From NCBI RefSeq assembly GCF_900163645.1, contig NZ_FUKM01000050.1, positions 21,955 through 85,954 on the forward strand: 64,000 nt of DNA. Reading direction: 5' to 3'. Shown here piece by piece: positions 42,982-52,596 of this stretch (position 1 is the first letter of the stretch; every line of letters begins with the position of its first letter). A program made the position numbers and the translations under genes. Under the pieces are notes generated by a model. That model did no database searches. It saw nothing but the letters and a program-made list of their open reading frames with translations, and was not told where the DNA came from. This DNA is from Halomonas citrativorans. GTDB taxonomy: Bacteria > Pseudomonadota > Gammaproteobacteria > Pseudomonadales > Halomonadaceae.

Positions 42982-45900
42982 ATGGAACTGATCGACAACA
43001 TCAATCGCTTGCTGGGCGACGACCTCAAGCAAACCCTCCAACCCGGGGCGCGCCTGAACATCGCCGCCTCTTGCTTTTCGATGTACGCGTTCGAGGCGTT
43101 GAAAGCCGAGCTAGAAAAGATCGACGAGCTGAACTTCATCTTCACGTCGCCCACTTTCGTTGCCAATCAGGTCACCGACAAGATTCGCAAGGAGCGCAAG
43201 GAGTTTCAAATCCCCAGGCTTGATCGGGAGCGCAGCCTCTATGGCAGTGAGTTTGAAATCCAGCTGCGCAACAAGCTCACCCAGCGGGCGGTGGCCAGGG
43301 AGTGCGCTGACTGGATACGGCGCAAGGCTAGGTTCAAAAGTAATCGCACCAAAGCGCCTATGCAGCAGTTCGCCTGCGTGCAGGCGGGCAGCACCGATAC
43401 CGCCTATATGCCCCTGCACGGTTTCACTGCCGTTGATCTGGGATATCAGCAAGGCGATGCGGTCTCCAACCTTGTGAACAAGATGGAGGATGCCCCCTTT
43501 GCTGCCACCTACCTAAGCCTGTTTGACCAAATCTGGAATGACTCCGAGAAGCTGGAGGACGTGACGGCGCAGATCTGCGAGCACATCTCTTCGGTTTACC
43601 AGGAAAACTCACCCGAAAGCATCTACTTCCTGATGCTCTACAACATCTTCAACGAGTTCCTCGACGACATCGATGAAGACGTTCTACCCAATGACCGCAC
43701 CGGTTATCAGCATACGCTGATCTGGAACAAGCTCTTCAATTATCAGAAGGACGCGGCCACCGGCATCATCAACAAGCTGGAAACCTACAGCGGCTGCATC
43801 CTCGCTGATAGCGTGGGCCTGGGCAAAACCTTCACCGCGCTTGCGGTCGTCAAGTATTATGAGCTGCGCAACCGCTCAGTACTGGTGCTCTGCCCCAAGA
43901 AATTGGCGGACAACTGGCTCAACTACAACCGCAATCTCAAAACCAACATCTTCTCCCGTGACCGGTTCAACTACGATGTGCTGTGCCATACCGATTTGTC
44001 CCGTACCAGCGGCGAATCCTTCGGCACACCGCTGAACCGGATAAACTGGGGCAACTACGATCTGGTCGTTATCGACGAGTCGCACAACTTTCGCAACAAC
44101 GACGCCTACAAAGACAAAGAAACGCGCTACCAGACGCTGATGCGCAAGGTGATCCAGGAAGGGGTAAAGACCAAGGTATTGATGCTATCGGCAACGCCCG
44201 TGAACAACCGCTTCAGTGATCTGCGCAACCAACTGGCGCTGGCATACGAGGGTGACTCGGAAAACCTCAGAAAGAAGCTGCGCACCAGCAAGTCAGTGGA
44301 AGAGGTCTTTCGCAATGCCCAGGCAGCCTTCAACACATGGTCAAAGCTGCCTCCGGAGAACCGCACCGCACGCGCGATCCTAGACTCGCTGGATTTCGAC
44401 TTCTTCGAGTTGCTCGATAGTGTGACCATCGCACGCTCACGCAAGCATATTCAGACCTTCTACGACACCACGGACATCGGCCCATTCCCCGAACGTCGTA
44501 AGCCACTCTCTTTCCACCGCCCTCTAACCGAACGGGCGGATGTGTTGGGTTTCAATGCAATTTTCGAACAGCTTTCGCTGCTCAAGCTGGCTGTATACGC
44601 GCCCATCAGCTACATCCTCCCCAGCCGCCTTAAGAAGTACGAAGAAATCTACGACACCAAGGTGGGCAGCAAAGGCACGCTGCGCCAGGCCGATCGCGAA
44701 AAGAGCCTGCAGGCTCTGATGACGGTCAACCTGCTCAAGCGCCTTGAAAGTTCGGTGCAGTCTTTCCGCCTCACCCTGCAATCTCTACGGGCCAAAAACG
44801 AAGCCACGCTGGACAAGATTGCCGCATTCAATCATTCGGGTGCCGGAGGCACCGTTGGCGATCTTACGGACGTGCTGGAAGGGCTGGATGCCGAAGATGA
44901 CGACTTGCCGATGTCCGGTGACGAAAGCGGCGAGATCGGCGGCAAGATCAAGATCAGACTCGCCGACATGGACTTGCCATCCTGGGAGCACGAACTCAAG
45001 GTGGACTTGCAGGTTATCGACGGTTTGCTGGTCTCCATGAACAGGATCACGCCGCAGGAAGATGCCAAGTTGCAGCACCTCAAGGCGCAACTGCTCGGTA
45101 AGATCGAGAACCCCATCAACCCAGGCAACCGCAAGGCGCTGATCTTCACCGCCTTTGCCGACACCGCCGATTACCTGTACGCCAATCTTGCGCCGGAGCT
45201 GCTGGCCAAGCTTTCGATCCACAGTGCCAAAGTCACCGGCAAGAGTGCGCCGCAATCTACCATCAAACACGGCTCGCACAAGCGCAGCTACGACTTCCAG
45301 GAACTGCTCACCCTGTTCTCCCCACGCTCGAAAGAGAAAGCCATTGTGCTGCCGGACGAGCCTCACGAGATTGATCTGCTGATCGGCACCGACTGCATTT
45401 CCGAGGGCCAGAACCTGCAAGATTGCGATTACCTGATCAACTACGACATTCACTGGAACCCGGTGCGCATCATCCAGCGCTTTGGCCGCGTGGATCGGAT
45501 CGGCTCACCCAATAGCAGTATCCAGTTGGTCAACTACTGGCCGGATATTTCGCTCGATGAGTACATCAACCTCAAGGAGCGGGTCGAGAGCCGGATGATG
45601 ATCGCCGACGTCACCGCCACCGGCGACGACAATGTACTGTCCGCGCAGGCTAACGATGTGTCGTACCGCAAGGAACAACTGCGCCGCCTGCAAGACGAAG
45701 TCATCGAACTGGAAGATCTGAAAACCGGCGTCTCCATCACTGATCTGGGCCTCAACGACTTCCGCATGGACTTGCTCAACTACGTCAAAGCCCATGGCGA
45801 ACTGAGCAATATACCCAATGGCATGCACGCCGTGGTTCCTTCCAAGCCCGAGTTGAGGCTGGCTCCGGGGGCGATCTTCACCTTACGCAACCGTTCGCTT

Positions 45901-46287
45901 TCTTCCAAAGGAAGCGACCCCACCCTCAACCAGCACAACCGCCTGCATCCTTACTACCTCGTCTACATCAGCCGCGCAGGCGAAGTCATCCACGACCACA
46001 CCGAGGTCAAGCGCCTGCTTGATCTAGTGCGTAGCTGCTGCAAGGGACAGGATAAGCCCATCGTCGAAGCCTGTCAGCGCTTCAATCAGGAAACGCTCGA
46101 TGGTCGCCAGATGCAGACCTATTCCGACCTTCTGGGCCAATCCATTCGGTCAATGATCGAAGTGAAGGAAGAAAAGGATCTGGACAGCCTGTTCAGCGGT
46201 GGCAAGACCACGGCACTGACCAACACCATCTCGGGGCTGGATGATTTCGAACTCATCAGTTTTATCGTGATTCAGGAGGTTGAGTGA
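42982..46287 (+). CDS. PLD-domain SNF2-type helicase
   Basis: A helicase of about 1101 residues. The N-terminal ~170 residues form a phospholipase-D-like DNA-binding or nuclease-type domain, judged by similarity of its start to known helicase-related proteins. Then come the SF2 motifs: Walker A DSVGLGKTFTALAVV (~276-290), DESH box VVIDESHNFRN (~363-373), LSATPVNNRF (~402) and motif VI QRFGRVDRIGS (~832). The start could be TTG 42952 instead, ten residues earlier; ATG 42982 has a GAGG upstream. The HTH gene ends 37 bases before. The stop overlaps DUF4391 by four bases. In type III-like loci it likely acts with Mod and Res; its exact function is unknown. Confidence 0.9.
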   Translation: MELIDNINRLLGDDLKQTLQPGARLNIAASCFSMYAFEALKAELEKIDELNFIFTSPTFVANQVTDKIRKERKEFQIPRLDRERSLYGSEFEIQLRNKLTQRAVARECADWIRRKARFKSNRTKAPMQQFACVQAGSTDTAYMPLHGFTAVDLGYQQGDAVSNLVNKMEDAPFAATYLSLFDQIWNDSEKLEDVTAQICEHISSVYQENSPESIYFLMLYNIFNEFLDDIDEDVLPNDRTGYQHTLIWNKLFNYQKDAATGIINKLETYSGCILADSVGLGKTFTALAVVKYYELRNRSVLVLCPKKLADNWLNYNRNLKTNIFSRDRFNYDVLCHTDLSRTSGESFGTPLNRINWGNYDLVVIDESHNFRNNDAYKDKETRYQTLMRKVIQEGVKTKVLMLSATPVNNRFSDLRNQLALAYEGDSENLRKKLRTSKSVEEVFRNAQAAFNTWSKLPPENRTARAILDSLDFDFFELLDSVTIARSRKHIQTFYDTTDIGPFPERRKPLSFHRPLTERADVLGFNAIFEQLSLLKLAVYAPISYILPSRLKKYEEIYDTKVGSKGTLRQADREKSLQALMTVNLLKRLESSVQSFRLTLQSLRAKNEATLDKIAAFNHSGAGGTVGDLTDVLEGLDAEDDDLPMSGDESGEIGGKIKIRLADMDLPSWEHELKVDLQVIDGLLVSMNRITPQEDAKLQHLKAQLLGKIENPINPGNRKALIFTAFADTADYLYANLAPELLAKLSIHSAKVTGKSAPQSTIKHGSHKRSYDFQELLTLFSPRSKEKAIVLPDEPHEIDLLIGTDCISEGQNLQDCDYLINYDIHWNPVRIIQRFGRVDRIGSPNSSIQLVNYWPDISLDEYINLKERVESRMMIADVTATGDDNVLSAQANDVSYRKEQLRRLQDEVIELEDLKTGVSITDLGLNDFRMDLLNYVKAHGELSNIPNGMHAVVPSKPELRLAPGAIFTLRNRSLSSKGSDPTLNQHNRLHPYYLVYISRAGEVIHDHTEVKRLLDLVRSCCKGQDKPIVEACQRFNQETLDGRQMQTYSDLLGQSIRSMIEVKEEKDLDSLFSGGKTTALTNTISGLDDFELISFIVIQEVE

Positions 46288-46970
46288 GTCAGGGAGCGGC
46301 CACACAACAACCCTCGCTGATTGCGTACCCAAAGCAGGCAGCCGTTGGCCGCGTTCTGCCCAAGAGCAAGATCTACGAGCACGGCGGGGCCAACACCCGG
46401 CTAAAAGAATTGTTCGTTCAGCAATTAGAAAAAATCGTCTGGGCCTTCAAGCTCGCCCCGGAAACGCTACACCTGCCCGAGCGGCCTGGCGTGCCAGAAA
46501 TTCAGGTATTCAGTCTCCTGCTCAAGACTCCCAAATTGCACCACAACGTGTTGCGCAGTATCGACGGAGCCATACCCTTCCCCATCGTGTTCGAGCTGAA
46601 CTTCGAGGATAAGACTCAGATCATTGCTGCCTACAAACGCCCGAACGAAGCGGACACCAGCCGCTGGGTACTTTCGGACTATTTTGCGACCGAGTGGTTG
46701 CCTGCCAACAGCGAGCGCACCGCGATGCCCATCGCTCTGCACCTGAGTGGCCTGTACGAACAACTGCTTCACCGGCTAATCCCTTTGCCAGCGCGGCCAC
46801 AGGAGACACTGGCCGAACTGGTCGCGCGTGTCGAGCAAGCACAGGCCAAACAACGTGAGGTGGACAAAACCTCGGCTCGGCTGATCAAGGAAAAACAGTT
46901 CAACCGCAAAGTGGAAATCAATGCCCAGTTGCGGCAATTGAAGCAAGACTATGCAGCATTGGTCCGCTGA
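46284..46970 (+). CDS. DUF4391 domain protein
   Basis: A 228-residue protein matching DUF4391, beginning MSQGAATQQPSLIAYPKQAA and carrying NTRLKELFVQQLEKIVWAFKLAPETLHLP, PEIQVFSLLLKTPKLHHNVLRSID and YKRPNEADTSRWVLSDYFATEWL. The C-terminal ~50 residues are a charged coiled coil. The GTG start overlaps the helicase stop and sits behind CAGGAGGTTGA, so it is translationally coupled. DUF4391 is commonly found in type III-like restriction loci. Its role is not known; a helicase partner is plausible. Confidence 0.85.
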   Translation: MSQGAATQQPSLIAYPKQAAVGRVLPKSKIYEHGGANTRLKELFVQQLEKIVWAFKLAPETLHLPERPGVPEIQVFSLLLKTPKLHHNVLRSIDGAIPFPIVFELNFEDKTQIIAAYKRPNEADTSRWVLSDYFATEWLPANSERTAMPIALHLSGLYEQLLHRLIPLPARPQETLAELVARVEQAQAKQREVDKTSARLIKEKQFNRKVEINAQLRQLKQDYAALVR

Positions 46971-46990
46971 AAACTTAGGAGGTTGAAACC

Positions 46991-48382
46991 ATGCCAAACC
47001 CCAACGAACAGACAAGCTCAAAAGAGCAGTTCCCCAATATCGTCAAAGTCAGAAATGACCATAAACCACTGTACTTTGGAGCATCCGAGGACAAGACGTT
47101 CAAGCTCCAGGAAGGCAGTGAAGCATCTTGGGTAAGTTCAGAGGAGTTCAGCCAGAAGGAGCTTCGGGAGCACATTGAGCCGTGGTTGACATCACTCTTT
47201 CAATCGGAGCACCTCTCACTGTTGGCTGGGTCGGGCCTCACTCATGCGGTGCATTACATGGCTGCTGGAAAAGGTGCAGCCGGCATGGAAGCGCTTCCAC
47301 TTGCCACTCTTCAAGACAATATCAACGCAGCAGCCGAAGCGTCAGCAAGCCATGCTGGAAGGAAGAAGGGCAACATTGAGGATCAACTGCGGGCAGCCAG
47401 CGAACTGTTGCGTGGTCTGGAAATTCTTCAAGACGATCAGGCCGACACATTGCGTGGAGAACTCGAAGCGGGAATGAAGACGTTCGCCGAGTCCATCCTT
47501 AAGAGCGAAACTGGAATTGCTGCAGCTCCGGATAGCCAACGTGAACAAGCCTTCAATACCTTAGTCACATTCCTAATGAGCTTCGCAAGTCGGATTGGAA
47601 CGCGCGATCGCTTGAGCATTTTCACGACCAATTACGACCGGCTGATTGAAGCTGGGGCGGAACTGGCTGGCGTGCATCTTCTGGATCGCTTTCTTGGCAA
47701 CCTAATGCCCATCTTCCGATCCTCTCGACTTGACCTGGACATGCACTACAACCCGCCGGGTATTCGCGGCGAACCTCGGTATCTGGAAGGCGTCGCTCGC
47801 TTCACTAAGCTGCATGGCTCTGTGGACTGGGTGCAGACCGGTAAGGACATTCGCCGCATAGGCCTACCGTTTGGCGCCGACACGGTTGCCCCTTATTTGC
47901 AGGCTCCGGGCCTGGGCGAAGCGACAGCCCACAAGCTGATGATCTATCCCAACGCCGCCAAGGACAGGGAAACCGCCGACTACCCCTATGTGGAGTTGTT
48001 TCGTGATTTGGCTTCGGCGGTATGCCGCCCGAACAGCACGCTCGTCACCTATGGCTATAGCTTTGGGGATGAGCATATCAACCGGGTGATTCGCGACATG
48101 CTCACCATTCCATCCACGCACTTGGTTGTGATTTCGTTCGATGATCCACTTGACCGCATAATGCAAACCTATGAACAGATCGGCCGGCCATCACAAATTA
48201 GTTTGCTGATTGGCCCGGCTCTAGCGGACTTGGCAACCCTTACAGAGAGCTATCTGCCCAAGGCGGCGATTGACAAAACTACGTTCCGCATGAGCGAATT
48301 GCTCAAGCAGCGATTTGCCACCCAGCAAAGCACTCCCAAGGCGAAAAACCAAGCCGACGAAGACGGGAGCGATCAGCTATGA
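46991..48382 (+). CDS. SIR2-family protein, probable NADase effector
   Basis: A 463-residue protein with a central SIR2 domain. It has the NAD-binding LLAGSGLTHAV (residues 78-88), the TTNYDRLIEAG segment with the catalytic-type Asn214, and FTKLHGSVDW with His275. The C-terminal half includes LVTYGYSFGDEHINRVIRDM. SIR2 proteins coupled with HerA deplete NAD+ after phage infection (known from the SIR2-HerA, or Nezha, systems). The RBS TTAGGAGG precedes ATG 46991. The stop overlaps the HerA start by four bases (ATGA), fixing the pair as partners. Confidence 0.88.
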   Translation: MPNPNEQTSSKEQFPNIVKVRNDHKPLYFGASEDKTFKLQEGSEASWVSSEEFSQKELREHIEPWLTSLFQSEHLSLLAGSGLTHAVHYMAAGKGAAGMEALPLATLQDNINAAAEASASHAGRKKGNIEDQLRAASELLRGLEILQDDQADTLRGELEAGMKTFAESILKSETGIAAAPDSQREQAFNTLVTFLMSFASRIGTRDRLSIFTTNYDRLIEAGAELAGVHLLDRFLGNLMPIFRSSRLDLDMHYNPPGIRGEPRYLEGVARFTKLHGSVDWVQTGKDIRRIGLPFGADTVAPYLQAPGLGEATAHKLMIYPNAAKDRETADYPYVELFRDLASAVCRPNSTLVTYGYSFGDEHINRVIRDMLTIPSTHLVVISFDDPLDRIMQTYEQIGRPSQISLLIGPALADLATLTESYLPKAAIDKTTFRMSELLKQRFATQQSTPKAKNQADEDGSDQL

Positions 48383-50556
48383 GTCTGTCTCCACTGGCGC
48401 ATGCTGACGCTCTGCGCATAGGTACGATAGATTTCGTCTCGCCCGATGAGATCAAGGTCTTGCTGGACATAGAAGCGCCAGGCAGTGTTTCCCTCAATAC
48501 CGGCACGCCGCGCCCGTTCCCCCGCATCAATGGTTATGTGCTGGCACCTGGTGAGCAAGGTTACTTGGTCGCACAGGTGGAATGGATCACGGTCGAGCGT
48601 TCGCAGTACCCCAAACGCAAGGGCATGCAGGACTTTGGCCTGGTGGATCTGCCGTATCCTCTGCGAAAGATGAGCCTGAATCCATTGGGCATCTTGTCTT
48701 ACACTAGCGGAGACAGCGACAAGGATCACTACGAGTTCAAGCGCGGCGTACAGGCTTACCCCTCGGTGGGCGATCCGGTTTTACTGCCCACGCAAGATCA
48801 GCTTCGCGCCATCGTCGAGTCGGGAGAGAACAGGCGCGTCAAGATCGGCGTCAGCCCGTTGGCTGCCAATGCTGAGGTGAAGATCGACCCTGACCGCCTC
48901 TTCGGTCGCCATTTGGCTGTCCTAGGCAATACGGGCAGCGGTAAGTCGTGCTCAGTTGCTGGACTGGTTCGTTGGTCGATGGATGCGGCTAGGAAGGCAC
49001 GCAATGGCGCTGATCCGAATGCCCGCTTCATCGTACTCGACCCCAACGGCGAATACGCAAACACCTTCAAAGGTATGGGTAAGGTGCGAGTATTTGCAGT
49101 CGATCCGTCTGAAGGTGTTGGGCAGCTCCAGGTGCCCTTGTGGTTCTGGAACAGTTCCGAGTGGAGTGCGTTTACTCAAGCCAGTACGAAGATGCAACGC
49201 CCACTGCTTCGGCGTGCGTTGCGAGATGTCAAAGCAGGAAAAGCCCTTTCGAGCACCTCGCCGGAAGAAGAGAAGCTCGCACTACGCCGCTATCTTTCCT
49301 CCCGATTAATTTCGATACGCCGAGATCTTCGTTCAGGTGATATCCAAACCGATGAATCGAAGTTTGGCTTCCGTCTGAAAGCAATGGCCACAGATTTGCA
49401 AAGGAAGATGGTCATACATGGAGATAACAAGCTAGATGAAGCTTTAGCGGCAATCAATGCTGCTTTAGGAGCCGCCCACCACAGCTTTGTTAAAGGGGGC
49501 GAGACGATTGAATATTATCGTGCCTTTAATGAGGCTCACGTTCAGGAAATCATCACGGCACTGGAATCCTCGGTTGATACTGTAGGGGGAGTTCTTCTCC
49601 ATGAAGGGCCAGATGAGGACGTGCCAATAGCCTTTGACGGCTCTCAACTCCCAGATCACCTCGAAATTCTGGCTGAACAAGAAAACGCCAGTCAGTTCGT
49701 TGATTTCTTGGTATCCCGCATTCGCACACTCTTGTCCGACACTCGGATGCGCTCAATCATTTCTAACACGGACGGCATAAACCTTGACGACTGGTTGAGT
49801 GACTATCTTGGCGACAGTGAGGCCTCAAACGGCTCCGTGACAGTGATTGATCTTTCGTTGGTTCCGGCGGAAGTTGTCCACATTATTACGGCAGTGATCG
49901 CCCGCATGACTCTTGAGTCTTTGCAGAGGTATAGAAAAAATCACAAAGAGGGAAAAGTATTACCCACCGTGCTGGTCATGGAAGAGGCGCACACCTTTAT
50001 CCGTCGCTACTCAGACAGTGCCGAGAACCAGAACTCCGCAACCATTTGTTGTCAAGTCTTCGAGAAGATTGCACGTGAAGGACGCAAGTTCGGACTGGGT
50101 TTAGTGCTCTCCTCCCAGCGCCCAAGTGAGTTATCACAAACGGTGCTATCACAGTGCAACAGTTACTTGCTCCACCGCATCAGCAACGACCGTGATCAGG
50201 AATTGGTCCATAAGCTCGTGCCTGACAACCTGCGTGGCCTGCTGCGCGACTTGCCGTCGTTACCCTCTCGCAACGCCATCCTTTTGGGATGGGCATCTGA
50301 ACTTCCCGTCCTGGTGCAGATGAATAGCTTGCCCAAGGATCAACGGCCCAAGTCGGATGATCCCGATTTTTGGGCGGTTTGGTCTGGCGAGGGACTGGAG
50401 GAAGATGATCACGGCCAAAAAATTGAGCGCAGTGCGAATTGGCAGGCTATCGCCGCTGATTGGCAACAAACTGAGGTCGAAGCGCCCCAAGCGGTTCATC
50501 AGGATCAATTTGATGATACTGGCGCCACCGACGAAGATGACAATATTCCGTTTTAG
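48379..50556 (+). CDS. HerA-type ATPase
   Basis: A 725-residue hexameric-type ATPase of the HerA/FtsK superfamily. The N-terminal HAS-barrel region is followed by Walker A GNTGSGKSCSVAGLVRW (residues 183-199), Walker B LPTVLVMEEAHTF (Glu near 535), and LSSQRPSELSQTVLSQCNSY with the sensor and Arg region. It ends with an acidic tail. HerA partners of SIR2 form the regulatory/ATPase scaffold of the anti-phage complex. The 5' end overlaps the SIR2 stop. Its central section (about 49300-50130) is less GC-rich than its ends. Confidence 0.9.
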   Translation: MSLSPLAHADALRIGTIDFVSPDEIKVLLDIEAPGSVSLNTGTPRPFPRINGYVLAPGEQGYLVAQVEWITVERSQYPKRKGMQDFGLVDLPYPLRKMSLNPLGILSYTSGDSDKDHYEFKRGVQAYPSVGDPVLLPTQDQLRAIVESGENRRVKIGVSPLAANAEVKIDPDRLFGRHLAVLGNTGSGKSCSVAGLVRWSMDAARKARNGADPNARFIVLDPNGEYANTFKGMGKVRVFAVDPSEGVGQLQVPLWFWNSSEWSAFTQASTKMQRPLLRRALRDVKAGKALSSTSPEEEKLALRRYLSSRLISIRRDLRSGDIQTDESKFGFRLKAMATDLQRKMVIHGDNKLDEALAAINAALGAAHHSFVKGGETIEYYRAFNEAHVQEIITALESSVDTVGGVLLHEGPDEDVPIAFDGSQLPDHLEILAEQENASQFVDFLVSRIRTLLSDTRMRSIISNTDGINLDDWLSDYLGDSEASNGSVTVIDLSLVPAEVVHIITAVIARMTLESLQRYRKNHKEGKVLPTVLVMEEAHTFIRRYSDSAENQNSATICCQVFEKIAREGRKFGLGLVLSSQRPSELSQTVLSQCNSYLLHRISNDRDQELVHKLVPDNLRGLLRDLPSLPSRNAILLGWASELPVLVQMNSLPKDQRPKSDDPDFWAVWSGEGLEEDDHGQKIERSANWQAIAADWQQTEVEAPQAVHQDQFDDTGATDEDDNIPF

Positions 50557-50608
50557 CAGGGCAGTTTTTTAATACTGCTGAATCTGTAAATATTTTAGGA
50601 AGTTGCCC

Positions 50609-52588
50609 ATGGATAAATTGAAAATGCACTCCCCCAACCTGACCGAAGACAACATTGCCCGTCTTCGCGAGATGTTCCCCGGCTGCGTGACGGAAGCGCA
50701 AGGCGAGGATGGCGGCGTGAAGCTGGCAGTGGATTTTGACCAGCTTCGGCAGGAGCTGTCCGACGCCATCGTAGAAGGCCCACAGGAACGCTATCACCTC
50801 AACTGGCCTGGCAAGCGCGAGGCGCTGCTGACAGCCAATGCGCCGATTGCCAAGACGCTACGCCCCGTGCGCGAGGAGAGTGTGGACTTCGATACCACAA
50901 AAAACCTGTTTATCGAAGGCGACAACCTGGATGCATTGAAGCTGTTGCAGGAGACGTATCTGGGTAAAGTCAAAATGATCTACATCGATCCGCCGTATAA
51001 CACGGGCAATGACTTTCTTTATGAGGACGACTTTGCTGAGGATGCCGGTACGTACTTGCGTCGCTCAAACCAGGTGGATGAGGAAGGAAATCGTCTGGCG
51101 GCAAATACGGCAGCAAATGGTCGGTTCCATTCCGATTGGCTGACGATGATGTACTCCCGATTGCGCCTCGCCAGAAATCTACTCAGTGAGGATGGAGTTA
51201 TTTTTGCCAGCATTGATGACTGTGAGTCACAGAATTTAAGAAAGATTTTGGACGAGATATTTGGCGAAGGAAATTCCATTGCTCAACTGGTATGGGAAAA
51301 AAAGAAGAAAGGAGCCTTCCTTTCTGGAGCCTCAACGAATGTCAAAGAGTATGTGATTGCGTACGCGAAAAATCTGACCTCCTTCAAGGGACTTGTAGGC
51401 GAGATAGCTAGGGGTGTAGAAACGTACCCGGTGATTAAAACTACTAACTCTCGGGGTGTAAGAGTTATAAAAAAAGGCATTCCCAGCAAGTATCGAGAGA
51501 GTAATCATCGCGTGGCGGCGGGAAGCAGAATTAGCTCAGGAAATATGGAAATGATTTTGCAATCCGACCTGATTATTAAGGACGGCGTGCTTTTAGAGGA
51601 TGTGGTAGTCGATAGCAATTGGATTTATTCTCAGGAAATGCTCAACAAGTATGCTGAAGACAAGAGCCTTTACGTCACTCAAGACTTGTACTTTCGTAGA
51701 GTTGTAAGTGAACCGCGTGAGAAGATGCTTAAGGATCTTCTTCCAATGAAAGGAGATTCGAAGACAGGGTTTGAGTTTGTTTATGCCGACGATTTGTTCT
51801 CCGATGGATGGGGCACGAATGAGGACGGATTTGATGAAATGCACGAAATATTTGGAGCTCAAAGTCTTATGAGCTTTCCAAAACCGTCAAAGCTCTTAGC
51901 AAAATTGACATTATCGGCATGCAGGTTTGATCCTGACTGCATAGTACTAGATTTTTTTGCTGGTTCTGCAACCACAGCACATAGCGTTATGACTCTCAAC
52001 TCTCAGGACGGTGGTAATCGAAAATTCATCATGGTGCAGCTACCGGAACTGTGTGGCGAGGCGAGCGAGGCCTTCAAAGCTGGCTACAAGACTATTGCCG
52101 AGATCAGCAAAGAGCGTGTCAGGAGGGTTGGGAATAAGCTTCTAGACTCGCCATGTCATGAGAATTGGAAGAAAGACATTGGCTTTCGCGTCCTTAAAAT
52201 CGACACCTCCAACATGGCCAACGTCTACTACGCACCTGATGCGCTGGACAAATCCAACCTAGACCTGTTCGTGGACAACATCAAACCCGACCGCACGCCG
52301 GAAGACCTGCTGTTCCAAGTCATGCTGGACTGGGACGTGGATCTGGCCTTGCCTATAGAGAAGAAAACCATCCAGGGCAAGACCGTGTACTTCGTCGATG
52401 ACAATGCGCTGGCCGCCTGCTTCGATGCCCACGGCGGCATTGACGAAGCCTTTGTCAAGGAATTGGCCACGCACCAGCCGCTACGCGTGGTGTTCCGCGA
52501 TGCCGGATTCAAGGACAGCGCGGTCAAGATCAACGTGGAACAGATATTCAAACTGCTCTCGCCGGGTACTGAAGTGAAGAGTATCTGA
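50609..52588 (+). CDS. Type III-like site-specific DNA methyltransferase (Mod)
   Basis: An N6-adenine-type methyltransferase of about 659 residues. The order is beta: motif IV YIDPPYNTGNDF with DPPY at 127-130, and motif I DFFAGSATTAHSV at 448-460. Between them lies the target-recognition region. The N-terminus begins MDKLKMHSPNLTEDNIARLRE, typical of Mod proteins. AGGAAG precedes ATG 50609. It is followed by the nuclease and Res genes, as in type III restriction-modification. Codon and base use in the recognition region (about 51100-52150) is clearly more A+T-rich than the flanks. Confidence 0.92.
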   Translation: MDKLKMHSPNLTEDNIARLREMFPGCVTEAQGEDGGVKLAVDFDQLRQELSDAIVEGPQERYHLNWPGKREALLTANAPIAKTLRPVREESVDFDTTKNLFIEGDNLDALKLLQETYLGKVKMIYIDPPYNTGNDFLYEDDFAEDAGTYLRRSNQVDEEGNRLAANTAANGRFHSDWLTMMYSRLRLARNLLSEDGVIFASIDDCESQNLRKILDEIFGEGNSIAQLVWEKKKKGAFLSGASTNVKEYVIAYAKNLTSFKGLVGEIARGVETYPVIKTTNSRGVRVIKKGIPSKYRESNHRVAAGSRISSGNMEMILQSDLIIKDGVLLEDVVVDSNWIYSQEMLNKYAEDKSLYVTQDLYFRRVVSEPREKMLKDLLPMKGDSKTGFEFVYADDLFSDGWGTNEDGFDEMHEIFGAQSLMSFPKPSKLLAKLTLSACRFDPDCIVLDFFAGSATTAHSVMTLNSQDGGNRKFIMVQLPELCGEASEAFKAGYKTIAEISKERVRRVGNKLLDSPCHENWKKDIGFRVLKIDTSNMANVYYAPDALDKSNLDLFVDNIKPDRTPEDLLFQVMLDWDVDLALPIEKKTIQGKTVYFVDDNALAACFDAHGGIDEAFVKELATHQPLRVVFRDAGFKDSAVKINVEQIFKLLSPGTEVKSI

Positions 52589-52596
52589 GGCCATCT

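Noticed and set aside
44785..45453. A 222-residue minus-strand frame within the helicase gene.
   Set aside because: It lies antisense to a clear helicase with all motifs, and its translation is composition-driven with no family pattern.
46284..46970. DUF4391 as part of a DISARM or BREX system.
   Set aside because: No DrmA/B, PglX, PglZ or BrxC homologue is present; the neighbours fit a type III-like layout instead.
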